Shown: positions 32,533-41,206, counted from the first letter of the stretch. The stretch is DNA of 64,000 nucleotides from Streptomyces venezuelae (GCF_008642375.1 NZ_CP029194.1:744001-808000); one strand, 5' to 3'. Notes: a model not told the origin generated them from the letters alone. Made by a program: numbers and translations.

Positions 32533-33444
32533 ATGCCCACATCCTTCAACCAGTCCGTCATCGACGAGTTCCGCGCGAACAGCGGGAAGGTCGGCGGCTA
32601 CTTCGAGGGCGGCGACCTGCTGCTCCTCACCACCACCGGCGCGCATTCCGGAGTTCAGCGCACCGTGCCCCTCGGGTACGTCCGGCACGGCGATCTGCTG
32701 ATGGTCGTCGCATCGAACCTCGGGTCCGACAAGCACCCCGACTGGTTCCACAATCTGATGGCCCATCCGCTGGTCCGGGTGGAGCTCGGCGCCGAGGAGT
32801 TCGAGGCACTCGCCGTCCCCGCCGAAGGCGCCCGCCGGGACCGGCTGTTCGCGCACGTGGTGAGCGTGGAGCCGGGCTACGGCGAGTACCAGAGCAACAC
32901 CGCGCGCGTCCTGCCGGTCGTGGTCCTGGAGCGCGACGCGGGCTCGGCGGACGAGCGTCCCGCCGAGGTCACGAGCCTCGCCGACAAGATCATGGAGGTC
33001 CACACCTGGCTCCGCGGCCAGTTGGGACGCGTACGGGAGGAGGTCGACGCGCACTTCGCCGCGCGGGCCGCGCACCAGGGCCCGGGCGAGCCGCCGGCGC
33101 CGGGGCTCGGGCTCCAGATCCGGCAGCGGTGCCTGGCGTTCTGCCAGTCGCTGGAGTTCCACCACACGACCGAGGACGCCCATCTGTTCCCGGGGGTCGA
33201 GGCCTATCACCCGCACCTCGCCGACGTCTTCGAGCGGCTCCGCGCCGAACACCGCCTCTTCGCCCGCCTCCAGCGGGATCTCGGCGGACACCTCGCCGAC
33301 ATCGCCGGCGCGGATCCGGAGGCGTTCCGTGCCGAACTGGAGCGGATGTCGACGGAGCTCACGGCCCATCTCGCCTACGAGGAGGAGATGTTGCTGCCGC
33401 TGCTGCGGGAGGTCCCCTTCCCGCCCGTCCGCCCCACCGGGTGA
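32533..33444 (+). CDS. F420-type nitroreductase domain fused to hemerythrin domain
   Basis: A 303-residue fusion. Residues about 5-135 are a deazaflavin-dependent (DDN-like) nitroreductase domain (LLLLTTTGAHSGVQRTVPLGYVRHGDLLMVVAS; HPDWFHNLMAHPLVRVELG). Residues about 150-295 are a hemerythrin HHE domain with likely iron ligands H157, H211, H217, H240, H279 and E283 (EVHTWLR; EFHHTTEDAHLFP; AEHRLF; AHLAYEEE). The first part binds F420 and the second a di-iron centre that senses or binds oxygen or nitric oxide. A link between redox cofactor and O2/NO sensing is inferred. The ATG at 32533 has a GGAGACC leader. Confidence 0.85.
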   Translation: MPTSFNQSVIDEFRANSGKVGGYFEGGDLLLLTTTGAHSGVQRTVPLGYVRHGDLLMVVASNLGSDKHPDWFHNLMAHPLVRVELGAEEFEALAVPAEGARRDRLFAHVVSVEPGYGEYQSNTARVLPVVVLERDAGSADERPAEVTSLADKIMEVHTWLRGQLGRVREEVDAHFAARAAHQGPGEPPAPGLGLQIRQRCLAFCQSLEFHHTTEDAHLFPGVEAYHPHLADVFERLRAEHRLFARLQRDLGGHLADIAGADPEAFRAELERMSTELTAHLAYEEEMLLPLLREVPFPPVRPTG

Positions 33445-33593
33445 GCGGGCCCGGACGTCCGGGGCGCGCTCTTTCCCGAGCCTTGTCCGGGCCCTGGCCG
33501 TCCGCTGTACGGGTGTTGGACCACCCGAGGCGAGAGTGACACCACCCGGACCGGTCCGCGTCCGGGTGTCGTCCACGCGCAGCAGGACCCCCG

Positions 33594-33890
33594 ATGACGC
33601 CCAAGTCCCGTATCCGTACCGCCCTCGCCGCCTCCCTGGCCGTGGCGACCCTCGGCACCTTCGCCGCCGGGGTCGGCGTGGCCGGGGAGAAGGACGGCAA
33701 GCAGCGCGGCCGGGTCGGCGAGCGGGAGGTCGCCGCGCTCTTCAGCAGTGGAACGCGGCGCTCCTGACCGGCGACCCGGAGAAGGTCGCCGACCGGTACG
33801 CCGACGACGCCGTGGTGCTGCCGACCGCCTCCTCTTGGATCCGCACCGACCAGGAAGGCATCACCGACTACCTCACGCACTCTCCAGGCC
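33594..33890 (+). pseudogene. Frameshifted and truncated SgcJ/EcaC-like gene
   Basis: The frame opened by the ATG at 33594 encodes a signal peptide (RTALAASLAVATLGTFAAGVGV) and then stops at 33767. From about 33750 the +1 frame continues with QQWNAALLTGDPEKVADRYADDAVVLP, the conserved core of the SgcJ/EcaC (DUF4440/NTF2-fold) family. One base appears to be missing before CAGTGG (the expected LFQQWN reads LFSSG). The homology ends at ITDYLTH, about 70 residues short of the family end, where a piece of a response regulator begins on the other strand. The gene is therefore broken twice. Confidence 0.75.
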
Positions 33891-34004
33891 GACGACCCGG
33901 TCCGTCTCGTCGCTGCGCGCGCTGATCACGATGATCGGCACGTCACCCCGGAGCCGCAGGGACTCCGCGATCGGCTCGTCGTCCTCCACCAGCAGTACAC
34001 GCAC
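33873..34004 (-). pseudogene. Remnant of an OmpR-type response regulator
   Basis: On the minus strand, from a GTG at 34004, the frame reads VRVLLVEDDEPIAESLRLRG and then directly DVPIIVISARSDETDRVVGLE. These are the start and the fifth-strand region of a receiver domain. About 50 residues that normally lie between them, including the phosphorylated Asp, are missing, and the sequence stops after 43 codons with no output domain. It directly abuts the truncated SgcJ-like gene and looks like a deletion scar. Confidence 0.75.
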
Positions 34005-34075
34005 AGGAGAAACCCTGGTTCGAGTTCCGTGCGTCAGTTCACCGCCGGACGGCCGCGCGGGCAGCTGCCCGCGAC

Positions 34076-34561
34076 TCAGTAGTAGTGACGCATGATCTCG
34101 TCGGCCCACTCGGGCTGGGTGGTCGCTCCCTGGGGGCCGAACTCGGCCATGTACGGCTTGATGTCGAGGACGGGCGTGCCGTCGACCGCGTCCAGGCCCT
34201 GCACATGGAGGTCCAGGCCGTCGGTGCGGATGAGCCGGCAGCGCGAGACGCCGAGGCGGTTGGGGCGGTTCTTGCCGCGCTGGGCGAAGATCCCGACCAG
34301 CGGCCACTCCGTGTTGCCGCGCGGGTGGCGGGCCCCGGTCTGGACCGCTTCGGGCTGCACCCGGTCGAAGTGGTAGACGACCTCCAGGTGCGAGAAGGCG
34401 TCGAGACCGGCCAGCGCCTCGGGGCCGAAGGCCTCCGCGTCGAGCCTGACCACCGACTCGACGTCGCCCCACTCGTCGTCGCGCACCTCCTGCCGTCCGC
34501 CGACGACATGCCCGACCGGGTACGAGACGACCGTCACCGGGGTGCTCTGTTCCTGCGCCAT
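34076..34561 (-). CDS. TrmO-like SAM-dependent methyltransferase (tRNA t6A37 N6-methylation)
   Basis: A 161-residue YaeB/TrmO-family protein. The fold uses S-adenosylmethionine without a Rossmann domain; conserved stretches are FSHLEVVYHFDRV, HPRGNTEWPLVGIFAQRGKNRPNRLGVSRCRL and LDAVDGTPVLDIKPYM. In bacteria TrmO methylates the threonylcarbamoyl-A37 of some tRNAs. Actinobacterial copies are often annotated only as SAM-dependent methyltransferase. The ATG at 34561 follows GAGTGAGGAACCGC. It stands alone next to the pseudogene scar. Confidence 0.85.
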   Translation of the reverse strand: MAQEQSTPVTVVSYPVGHVVGGRQEVRDDEWGDVESVVRLDAEAFGPEALAGLDAFSHLEVVYHFDRVQPEAVQTGARHPRGNTEWPLVGIFAQRGKNRPNRLGVSRCRLIRTDGLDLHVQGLDAVDGTPVLDIKPYMAEFGPQGATTQPEWADEIMRHYY

Positions 34562-34650
34562 GCGGTTCCTCACTCCTCACCGGGGGACGACCTGCGTCCG
34601 TACGTGATCAAGACCGTACTCCCCCTCGGCCACGGGCGGTTGCGCGGCCG

Positions 34651-35106
34651 TCAGATCCCCCGCTCGTACCCCGGAGGGGCCTGCGGCGGATGCCAGACCG
34701 CGTCGAGGCCCCAGAGTCCGAGCGCGACGACAGCGAGGCAGACGAGGGCCGCCGCCCACGGGCGCAGGTGCCGGGTGGCCGCCGCCCAGGTCAGGGGCGG
34801 GAGGGCGAAGCCGCCGAGGAGGATCAGCGGCACTTCGACGAGGACCACGCCCCAGTCGGTGTCCTCCCCCTCGAAACCGCCGTCGTAGCTGTACGCGGCC
34901 CGGGGCACCGCGAAGGCGGCCGCGGCCAGGACCCCGGCGAGGGCAAGCACGCAGCCGGCGCTGCTCAGCAACAGCTCCCTGTCCTCGCCCGGCTCACCGT
35001 TCTCACCCTGCTCGGCGTTCTCGACCGGCTCGCCGTACTCGGCCGTCCCACCGTTCTCGTCGGGCGACTCGCCCTCGGCCCTCTCCGGCCGTTCCCCACC
35101 GCTCAT
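34651..35106 (-). CDS. Hypothetical membrane protein with acidic N-terminus
   Basis: A 151-residue protein of no family I recognise. The first 45 residues are a Glu/Gly/Asn-rich acidic stretch (SPDENGGTAEYGEPVENAEQ), followed by three hydrophobic helices: LLLSSAGCVLALAGVLAAAAFAV, VVLVEVPLILLGGFALPPLTWA and WAAALVCLAVVALGLWGL. It probably sits in the membrane with the acidic tail inside. It is on the same strand as the TPR gene, which ends 45 bp upstream of its start. Confidence 0.6.
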   Translation of the reverse strand: MSGGERPERAEGESPDENGGTAEYGEPVENAEQGENGEPGEDRELLLSSAGCVLALAGVLAAAAFAVPRAAYSYDGGFEGEDTDWGVVLVEVPLILLGGFALPPLTWAAATRHLRPWAAALVCLAVVALGLWGLDAVWHPPQAPPGYERGI

Positions 35107-35151
35107 GTCGGGTACGGACGCCGGGCCCCCGCCGCACGGTTCCGGCCCCCG

Positions 35152-36900
35152 TCACCTTCCCGGCTTCGGAACGCGGCGGCGCAGCTCCTCCGCCGCCCGC
35201 GCGGTGTCACGAGCGGCCTCGCGGTGGCCGTGCTTCCCCAGGTACCAGGCGAGCCAGGCCAGGGACTCGGCGAGGGCGGCGACATCGTTGCTCGGGTGGA
35301 TCCTGTCCAGGGATCCCAGGAGCCGGACGGCCTCCGCCGTGGGTCGTACGACCTCGTCGTTCCGTTCGACGCGGGCCAGCCTCAGCGCGAGGTTGGACAG
35401 GGCGTGGACGAGGCCCTCGAAGTGCGCCTCCGGGTCGCGCCGGTGCAGGTGCCGCTGGAGGTCGACCGCCTGTTCCGTGACGGCGAGCGCCTCCTCGTGC
35501 CGGTCGCCGTCGGTGAGCCGGATCCCGAGGTTGTTCAGCGCCCTGGCGAGCTCACCCTCGTACGTCTCCGGGTCGGTGTGGGCGAGTTGCCGGTAGAGCG
35601 CCACGGCCTCCGTGGCGGGCGCGACGGCGTCGGGGTGGCGGCCGAGGACAGCGAGCCGGCTGCCCAGGCTGTCCGCGGCCTCGGCGAGGAGGGGCCGGAG
35701 GGTGTCGGGTGCGGCGAAGAGATGGCGCCTGCAGAGGTGGACGGCCTCGTCGGCGGCTTCCAGCGCCTCCGGGCGACGGCCGGACCAGGCCCGTACGAGA
35801 CCGAGGTTGTGCAGCGTACGGGCCAGGGCGACGACGCCCGCGGTGCCGCCGTCGGCGGCTGCCGAGCGGCCGAGGGCGGCGGCCTCGGCGAGGGTATCCG
35901 CCGCGAGGTCCACCCGGCCCGAGTCCGCCAGGGCCAGACCCTGCGCGTTCAACCGGTCGATCTCGCCGAGCGGATCGGCCCCTTCGGTCCCTTCCTGCTG
36001 GATCCCGCCGTCCCGGGTGACGCGGTAGCCGTGGCCCTCGAGAAGGTGGTCGAGGAACGCGACGGCCCGGGGCTCACGCGCGGTGATCTCGGCGCGGAGC
36101 GCCGCCACTTCCGCGAAGTAGGGCCGGGCCTCCCCGGTGCGCCCGAGGCCGGTGAGTGTGCGGGCGGCCGCGAAGGAGACCGCCGCGTGCTCCGCGAGCT
36201 CCCCGGTGCCCCGCGGCCCGGCCGCACGTCCCCCGCCCGCGGCCCCGCTCTCTCGGTACGTGCCGACCGCCACCCGTAGCGCGTCGAGGGCCTCCGTCTG
36301 GCGGCCCATCTCCCCCAGTTTGACGCCGAGGTCCCCGAGGGCCGAGGCGAGCTCCTGGCGGCCCGCTCCGCTCGCCGGGTCGACGAGTGAGCGCCGTATC
36401 TCCACGGCTTCGGTGATGCGGTCGAGGGCCTCGTGGTGGCGTCCCGTCTCGGCGAGCTGGTTGCCGAGGTTCACCAGGGCTGCGGCCAGTTCCGGGCGGG
36501 CGCCCTCGACGCGCCGCTCCACGATCCGGCGCCAGAGCCCGACTGCTTCGAGCGCCACCGTGCGCGCCTCCTCGCGCCGTCCCACGACACCGAGGCCGAG
36601 AGCCCGGCGGTGCGAGGCGACGGCGAGGCCGACGAGAGCTTGATCCGTCCCGTCACCGGCCAGCCCCCGGTAGATCCGGGCCGCCTCGCCCAGGACTCCG
36701 ATCGACTCCTCGTGGCGGTCCGGGTCGCCGGCGAGCAGGGATCCCAAGGCCAGTAGTGCGTAGGCGAGTTCGGGGAGCCGGCGGACGGGGTCGGCGGCCG
36801 CGGCACGCCGTAGCGCGGCGACGGTCCGCTCCGCCTCGTCCGTCGCGTCCGTCCCCGCACCGCTCTCCGGCGTCTCCCCGTTCCCGTCCCCGTACGGCAT
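35152..36900 (-). CDS. Tetratricopeptide-repeat protein
   Basis: A 582-residue protein built mostly of TPR units of about 42 residues, such as LAAALVNLGNQLAETGRHHEALDRITEAVEIRRSLVDP, ELASALGDLGVKLGEMGRQTEALDALRVAV and LARALNNLGIRLTDGDRHEEALAVTEQAVDLQRHL. No enzymatic or DNA-binding domain is visible. It is probably a scaffold. In Streptomyces, similar long TPR proteins occur with CHAT or NB-ARC partners, but none is adjacent here. The ATG at 36900 follows GGGGGAGCGCC; the open frame upstream has no coding pattern. Confidence 0.85.
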   Translation of the reverse strand: MPYGDGNGETPESGAGTDATDEAERTVAALRRAAAADPVRRLPELAYALLALGSLLAGDPDRHEESIGVLGEAARIYRGLAGDGTDQALVGLAVASHRRALGLGVVGRREEARTVALEAVGLWRRIVERRVEGARPELAAALVNLGNQLAETGRHHEALDRITEAVEIRRSLVDPASGAGRQELASALGDLGVKLGEMGRQTEALDALRVAVGTYRESGAAGGGRAAGPRGTGELAEHAAVSFAAARTLTGLGRTGEARPYFAEVAALRAEITAREPRAVAFLDHLLEGHGYRVTRDGGIQQEGTEGADPLGEIDRLNAQGLALADSGRVDLAADTLAEAAALGRSAAADGGTAGVVALARTLHNLGLVRAWSGRRPEALEAADEAVHLCRRHLFAAPDTLRPLLAEAADSLGSRLAVLGRHPDAVAPATEAVALYRQLAHTDPETYEGELARALNNLGIRLTDGDRHEEALAVTEQAVDLQRHLHRRDPEAHFEGLVHALSNLALRLARVERNDEVVRPTAEAVRLLGSLDRIHPSNDVAALAESLAWLAWYLGKHGHREAARDTARAAEELRRRVPKPGR

Positions 36901-37012
36901 GGCGCTCCCCCTTGTCCGGAAGGATGGGAGAGCAACGATCCCCGACGCCCGTGAACTCCTGATGAACCGGCAGCCCGCCAGGGCGGGTTGCCGTCCCACC
37001 GGAACCGGATCG

Positions 37013-37044
37013 CAGGGTCACAGGGTCACAGGGTCACAGGGTCA
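37013..37044. repeat. 8-bp microsatellite (CAGGGTCA)x4
   Basis: Four perfect, contiguous copies of CAGGGTCA, followed by degenerate GGGGTCAC-type copies up to about 37082, which run into the stop codon of the phosphopantetheinyl transferase gene. This is typical slippage sequence. Confidence 0.9.
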
Positions 37045-37071
37045 GGGTTGCGGGGTCACACGGTCACGGGG

Positions 37072-37743
37072 TCATCGGGTCAGGACGATCGCCGTGATCA
37101 CCAGTCCGCCCCGGTCGATCCAGCGCCCGGTGAAGTGCTCGCGCGGGGCGTCCCCGACCATCGGCCCGGGTACGAGCAGCCGGGCGTCGAAGGTTCCCGT
37201 GCGTCCCTCCCCGTCGTCCGGGGTGAACTCGAGCGCCGCCTCGTCGAAGTCCAGCTCGCGCCCGGTCAGCGGGTACCAGGTCTTGAAGACGCTCTCCTTG
37301 GCGCTGAAGAGCAGCTTCTCCCAGGAGACCCCCGGCTTCCGGGCCTCCAGGGCGGCCAGGTGACGGCGTTCCTCGGGCAGTGACACCACCCCGAGGACGC
37401 CGTCCGGCAGGGGTCCGGCCGGCTCGGCGTCTATGCCGACGGACACGACGTCCGCCGTCCTGGCCACCGCGGCGGCCCGGTAGCCCTCGCAGTGGGTCAT
37501 GCTTCCCGTGATGCCCGCCGGCCACCGCGGTTCCCCGCGCGGGCCCGGTGTCAGGGGGCCCTCGGGCACCCCGAACCGGGCAAGCGCGAGCCGCGCGCAG
37601 AGCCGGACGGTGGCGAACTCCTGCTGCCGCCGCTCGACCGAGTTGACGACGAGCGCCGTCTCCTCGGGGAAGAGCGTGACGGGTTCGGTGTCGTCGAGGC
37701 GCCAGGCCGTGGCGACCGATCCGGGCACGAGCTCGCCGATCAT
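37072..37743 (-). CDS. 4'-phosphopantetheinyl transferase (Sfp/EntD type)
   Basis: A 223-residue phosphopantetheinyl transferase. It contains SMTHCEGYRAAAVAR, the magnesium-binding VGIDAEP, and the second motif WEKLLFSAKESVFKTWYPLTGRELDF. The W-x-x-KES-x-x-K and GIDAEP pair is diagnostic of the Sfp/EntD superfamily. It transfers phosphopantetheine from CoA to carrier-protein serines, and could serve the carrier protein at 44106 and the PKS at the right edge. It stands alone. The GTG/ATG choice is clear: ATG at 37743 behind GGAGGGAACACC. Confidence 0.9.
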   Translation of the reverse strand: MIGELVPGSVATAWRLDDTEPVTLFPEETALVVNSVERRQQEFATVRLCARLALARFGVPEGPLTPGPRGEPRWPAGITGSMTHCEGYRAAAVARTADVVSVGIDAEPAGPLPDGVLGVVSLPEERRHLAALEARKPGVSWEKLLFSAKESVFKTWYPLTGRELDFDEAALEFTPDDGEGRTGTFDARLLVPGPMVGDAPREHFTGRWIDRGGLVITAIVLTR

Positions 37744-37795
37744 GGTGTTCCCTCCGCGTGCGGGGTGATCACTGGGTGGTGGCGGGACCGGACCG

Positions 37796-39115
37796 TCAGG
37801 CCGGGTTCTTCACGTCCGCGACGTAGGTGGCACCGCCGAGGCAGTCGCGGATGTCGTACCGGGGCGCGGCCGATCCGGTCCACCGGAGGAAGCCGGTGGC
37901 GCCGGTCGCGGACGTCATGTCGATGAATCGGCATCCGTCGTAGAGCAGCTTGCCGGCGGTGGTGGCGGCGCTGCCGGTGGCGACCTGGTGCGAGCCCATC
38001 AGCGCGCAGTCGGTGTAGCGGACGGTCGGGCCGCGGTCCCCGTTGGCGTTGAAGGCGTACGTGTGCGTCACCGCGTCCGGCGCCCAGGACTTGAAGCTCA
38101 GCGCGGTGTCGTCGCAGGACACGAAGCTGATGCTGCCCTTGTACCAGCGGGAGTCGATGACCTTGTGGCCGAGGCCGCGCAGTTCGAACCGGATGCCCTG
38201 GGCGTACAGGCGCATCGTGGAGTCGGCCCGGGTGGGGGCGTCCGAGCCGAGCTGGAAGAAGGTGCCGTTGGAAGCGGCGTCCGTGAGGATGTACGAGCCG
38301 CCGATGAAGTTCATCGAGCCGCCGCGGTTGTTCTTCACGAACACGCCGGACTGGTACTCGACCTTGCAGTCGCGGAACCAGTAGTTGAGGAACTGGTCCT
38401 GCTGGGTCGCGGCCGGGGTCATCCCCATGACGAGGAAGGCGTCGGAGTAGGAGCCGCCGACCTGGCAACGGTCCCAGCCCATCTCGCTGTTCAGGTTGGA
38501 GGTGGTGGCCGGGCCGTCGAGGCCGATGCCGCGCTTCCAGGCGCCGCGCCACTCCACGTCGGTGTACCAGGTGTCCTGGACGCCGTAGGCGGCCGAGGAG
38601 TAGGCGTAGTTGAAGCTCGAGGTGGCGTTCTCGCTGGTGAACGTCAGACCGGAGATCCGGATGTTCTTGTAGCGCTGGTAGTTGGTCCACAGCGTGGTGT
38701 CGTCCGCGGTCGGTGCGTACACGATGCGGGACAGCCGCTTGCCGTAGCCGGTGATCGAGATGCCGTCGACGATGCCGCCGCCGCCCTCGCCGTTCACGTT
38801 GGGCAGGAGCGAGTCGGGCTGGGTGAGCAGGTAGGTGCCCGGCGGAATGACGAGCACCTTCTTCGGGACGGCTCCCGAGATCGGGTCCGGCTGGAAGGAG
38901 GCGAGCACCTCGGCGGCGGCCGCGCGGAAGGCGGCGTCGCTCGCGGTGGCACCCGTCGGGTCGGCGCCCTTGCTGATGACGTCGACGCTGTACGGGTCGT
39001 CGCCCCCGCCGGCGGCGTACGCCGGGCTTCCGCCCAGCGCCATGACGCCCGCCGCCCCCGCGCCGGCCGTGGCCATTCCGCGTATGAGCGAGCGTCGGTC
39101 CATGTTCCCGGTCAT
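37796..39115 (-). CDS. Tat-exported right-handed beta-helix protein (pectate-lyase-like)
   Basis: A 439-residue protein. The N-terminus MTGNMDRRSLIRGMATAGAGAAG carries a twin-arginine motif (R7-R8) and a hydrophobic stretch ending SPAYA. The mature part begins with the pectate-lyase-3/tailspike start VDVISKGADPTGATASDAAFRAA and continues with strand-rich repeats (NIRISGLTFTSENATS; YWFRDCKVEYQSGVFVKNNRGGSMNFIGGSY). Folded export fits a cofactor-free, disulfide-bearing or fast-folding beta-helix. It may bind or cleave polysaccharide. A perfect 14-bp palindrome lies 16 bp upstream of the ATG at 39115, which has a GGGGGGTTACGA leader. Confidence 0.82.
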   Translation of the reverse strand: MTGNMDRRSLIRGMATAGAGAAGVMALGGSPAYAAGGGDDPYSVDVISKGADPTGATASDAAFRAAAAEVLASFQPDPISGAVPKKVLVIPPGTYLLTQPDSLLPNVNGEGGGGIVDGISITGYGKRLSRIVYAPTADDTTLWTNYQRYKNIRISGLTFTSENATSSFNYAYSSAAYGVQDTWYTDVEWRGAWKRGIGLDGPATTSNLNSEMGWDRCQVGGSYSDAFLVMGMTPAATQQDQFLNYWFRDCKVEYQSGVFVKNNRGGSMNFIGGSYILTDAASNGTFFQLGSDAPTRADSTMRLYAQGIRFELRGLGHKVIDSRWYKGSISFVSCDDTALSFKSWAPDAVTHTYAFNANGDRGPTVRYTDCALMGSHQVATGSAATTAGKLLYDGCRFIDMTSATGATGFLRWTGSAAPRYDIRDCLGGATYVADVKNPA

Positions 39116-39130
39116 TCGTAACCCCCCATA

Positions 39131-39144
39131 TTCATGATCATGAA
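39131..39144. promoter_or_regulatory. Perfect 14-bp palindrome before the beta-helix gene
   Basis: TTCATGATCATGAA is a perfect palindrome only 16 bp upstream of the ATG, in AT-rich sequence. In that position a bound repressor would block transcription or ribosome access. The regulator is not identified. Confidence 0.5.
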
Positions 39145-39227
39145 ACAGACGGGACATACGATCACGACTCCGGCGCGGAATCAAGACCGTTCCGCGGCAC
39201 AGGACCCGTCGGTACGGGGCCTGTTGG

Positions 39228-39265
39228 GCGCGCCGCGGCCCTCTCCCACCTCTGGCGCGGCGCGC
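39228..39265 (-). terminator. Hairpin after the DEAD-box gene
   Basis: GCGCGCCGCG (39228-39237) pairs with CGCGGCGCGC (39256-39265) over 10 bp with an 18-nt loop. It follows the helicase stop at 39282. The large loop lowers confidence. Confidence 0.4.
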
Positions 39266-39281
39266 GACCGGTCGCGGAATC

Positions 39282-40718
39282 TCAGGCGCCGCGCCGGATC
39301 CGGGCGGCCTGGCGGGCCTCTGCCTGCTTGCGGGCCTCGGCGGAGCGGCGGGACTCGTTCTTGGCGCGGCCGGGCTTCCCGGGGACGGTTCCCATGCCCC
39401 GGAAGGCCGCGCCGCGCTGGGAGCGTTCGGGGGTGACGGGTGCGTTGCCTCCGATGGCGACGCCGGAGGGGGTCTTGGCGCCGGTGATCCGGCTCAGTTC
39501 GGCCTCGCCCGAGCGGACCTGGGTGATCTTCGCCCGGATGCCCGCGTCCGCCATGAGGCGCGCGACGTCCTTGCGCTGGTCCTGTGTGATGAGGGTGACG
39601 ACCCTGCCGGACTCGCCGGCCCGCGCGGTGCGGCCGCCGCGGTGGAGGTAGTCCTTGTGGTCGGCGGGCGGGTCGACGTTGACGACGAGGTCGAGGTCGT
39701 CGATGTGGATGCCGCGGGCGGCGACGTTCGTCGCGACGAGGACGGGGACGGCGCCGGTCCTGAAGCGCTCCAGGGTGTGGATCCGCTGCGGCTGCGACTT
39801 GCCGCCGTGCAGCGCCGCCGCGCGTACGCCGCTGCCGAGGAGGTGGCGGGTGAACCGGTCGACGGCGGCCTTGGTGTCGAGGAACATCAGCACGCGTCCG
39901 TCGCGGGCGGCGATCTCGGTGGCGGTGGCGTACTTGTCGGGTCCGTGGACCTGGAGGACGTGGTGTTCCATCTCCGTGACGGCGCCGGCCGAGGGGTCGA
40001 CGGAGTGGACGACCGGGTCGTTGAGGTAGGTGCGGACCAGCAGGTCGACGTTGTGGTCGAGGGTGGCCGAGAAGAGCAGGTGCTGTCCGCCGGGCCTCAT
40101 CCGGTCGAGCAGCTCGGTGACCTGGGGCATGAAGCCCAGGTCGGCCATCTGGTCGGCCTCGTCGAGGACGGTGATCCTCACCTGGTCGAGGTGGCAGTCG
40201 CGGCGCTCGACGAGGTCCATGAGGCGGCCCGGGGTGGCGACGAGGAGCTCGACCCCTTCCCGGAGAGCGACGACCTGCCGGTTGATCGACACGCCGCCGA
40301 AGACGGTGGCGGTCCGCAGCTTCAAGGCCTTGGCGTACGGCTCGAGGGCGTCGCCGACCTGCTGGGCGAGCTCGCGCGTGGGCACGAGGACCAGGGCCAG
40401 GGGCCTCTTGGCGTCGGCGCGCCGGCCGGCCGTGCGGCTGAGGAGGGCGAGCCCGAAGGCGAGCGTCTTGCCGGATCCGGTGCGCGCACGGCCGAGGACG
40501 TCGCGGCCCGCGAGGGCGTTCGGCAGGGTCGCGGCCTGGATCGGGAACGGTGTGGTGACACCGAGGTCGGTCAGCGTCCGCAGCACCTCGGCGGGGAGCT
40601 CCATGGCGTCGAAGGTGTCCGCGGGGGGCAGGGCCGGGGTGACGGTGACCGGCGGCGCGAACTCCCCCTTCGAGGGGGCGGGGCGGCGGGTGTCGTTCGT
40701 GCGGTCCGAGCGGTTCAT
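39282..40718 (-). CDS. DEAD-box RNA helicase
   Basis: A 478-residue helicase. Conserved motifs are the Q region (TPFPIQAATLPNALAGRD), motif I ARTGSGKT, motif Ia LVPTRELAQQV, motif II VLDEADQMADLGF, motif III LLFSATLD, and motif VI HRGGRTARAG. The C-terminal tail is Lys/Arg-rich (KPGRAKNESRRSAEARKQAEARQAARIRRGA), as in cold-shock helicases that bind structured RNA. The start at 40718 has AAGGAAGG upstream. A cold-shock protein gene and its terminator precede it on the same strand, which supports a role at low temperature. The 284-bp upstream region is probably an untranslated leader plus promoter. Confidence 0.93.
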   Translation of the reverse strand: MNRSDRTNDTRRPAPSKGEFAPPVTVTPALPPADTFDAMELPAEVLRTLTDLGVTTPFPIQAATLPNALAGRDVLGRARTGSGKTLAFGLALLSRTAGRRADAKRPLALVLVPTRELAQQVGDALEPYAKALKLRTATVFGGVSINRQVVALREGVELLVATPGRLMDLVERRDCHLDQVRITVLDEADQMADLGFMPQVTELLDRMRPGGQHLLFSATLDHNVDLLVRTYLNDPVVHSVDPSAGAVTEMEHHVLQVHGPDKYATATEIAARDGRVLMFLDTKAAVDRFTRHLLGSGVRAAALHGGKSQPQRIHTLERFRTGAVPVLVATNVAARGIHIDDLDLVVNVDPPADHKDYLHRGGRTARAGESGRVVTLITQDQRKDVARLMADAGIRAKITQVRSGEAELSRITGAKTPSGVAIGGNAPVTPERSQRGAAFRGMGTVPGKPGRAKNESRRSAEARKQAEARQAARIRRGA

Positions 40719-40947
40719 GAGTGCCTTCCTTGATGCGGCGATGCTGAGATGCGGCGCGTATCAAGGAATCCACGGCGTGAATGCGCCGGAAGAATTGCAG
40801 GAACGGGCCGAGAACAGTACCTGTACGGATCCGGGCACATCCGTGCGGTGCGGTACCACGTCACGGCATCCGGTGTGCGGAATGCCGGGAACCCGGCGGG
40901 CGGCGGCCTGCGGCCCGCGGGCTTCAGGCCCGGTAAAACGGCGACGG

Positions 40948-40982
40948 CCGGTGCCCCCCACCCTGGGGGTGGGGGGCACCGG
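40948..40982 (-). terminator. Very strong terminator after the cold-shock gene
   Basis: A perfect 16-bp stem (CCGGTGCCCCCCACCC at 40948-40963 with its complement at 40967-40982) and a 3-nt TGG loop. It follows the cold-shock stop by 20 bp and should stop nearly all read-through into the DEAD-box leader. Confidence 0.85.
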
Positions 40983-41002
40983 CTACGTCAAGCGCGTCAA
41001 GC

Positions 41003-41206
41003 TTAGGCGGGGGTGATGTTCTCCGCCTGCGGGCCCTTCTGGCCCTGCGTGACGTCGAAGTTCACCTTCTGGCCCTCCTGCAGCTCACGGAAGCCGGAGG
41101 ACGCGATGTTCGAGTAGTGGGCGAAGACGTCGGGGCCGCCACCCTCCTGCTCGATGAAGCCGAAGCCCTTTTCCGAGTTGAACCACTTAACGGTGCCGGT
41201 AGCCAT
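41003..41206 (-). CDS. Cold-shock protein (CspA family)
   Basis: A 67-residue cold-shock-domain RNA chaperone. The start is [20 protein letters not shown], with RNP1 KGFGFI and RNP2 DVFAHY, and the end is [11 protein letters not shown]. Streptomyces Csp proteins melt secondary structure in RNA. The ATG at 41206 follows GAAGGAGATATCGC, an unusually strong ribosome site. The long, AT-rich 5' region (about 41207-41400, with runs such as AAAATACAAAAAG) is probably a structured cold-shock leader and promoter. It is closed by the terminator at 40948-40982. Confidence 0.95.
   Translation of the reverse strand: MATGTVKWFNSEKGFGFIEQEGGGPDVFAHYSNIASSGFRELQEGQKVNFDVTQGQKGPQAENITPA

Noticed and set aside
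37013..37082. GGTCA repeats as a regulator-binding array
   Set aside because: The perfect 8-bp period at a gene 3' end is better explained by slippage.
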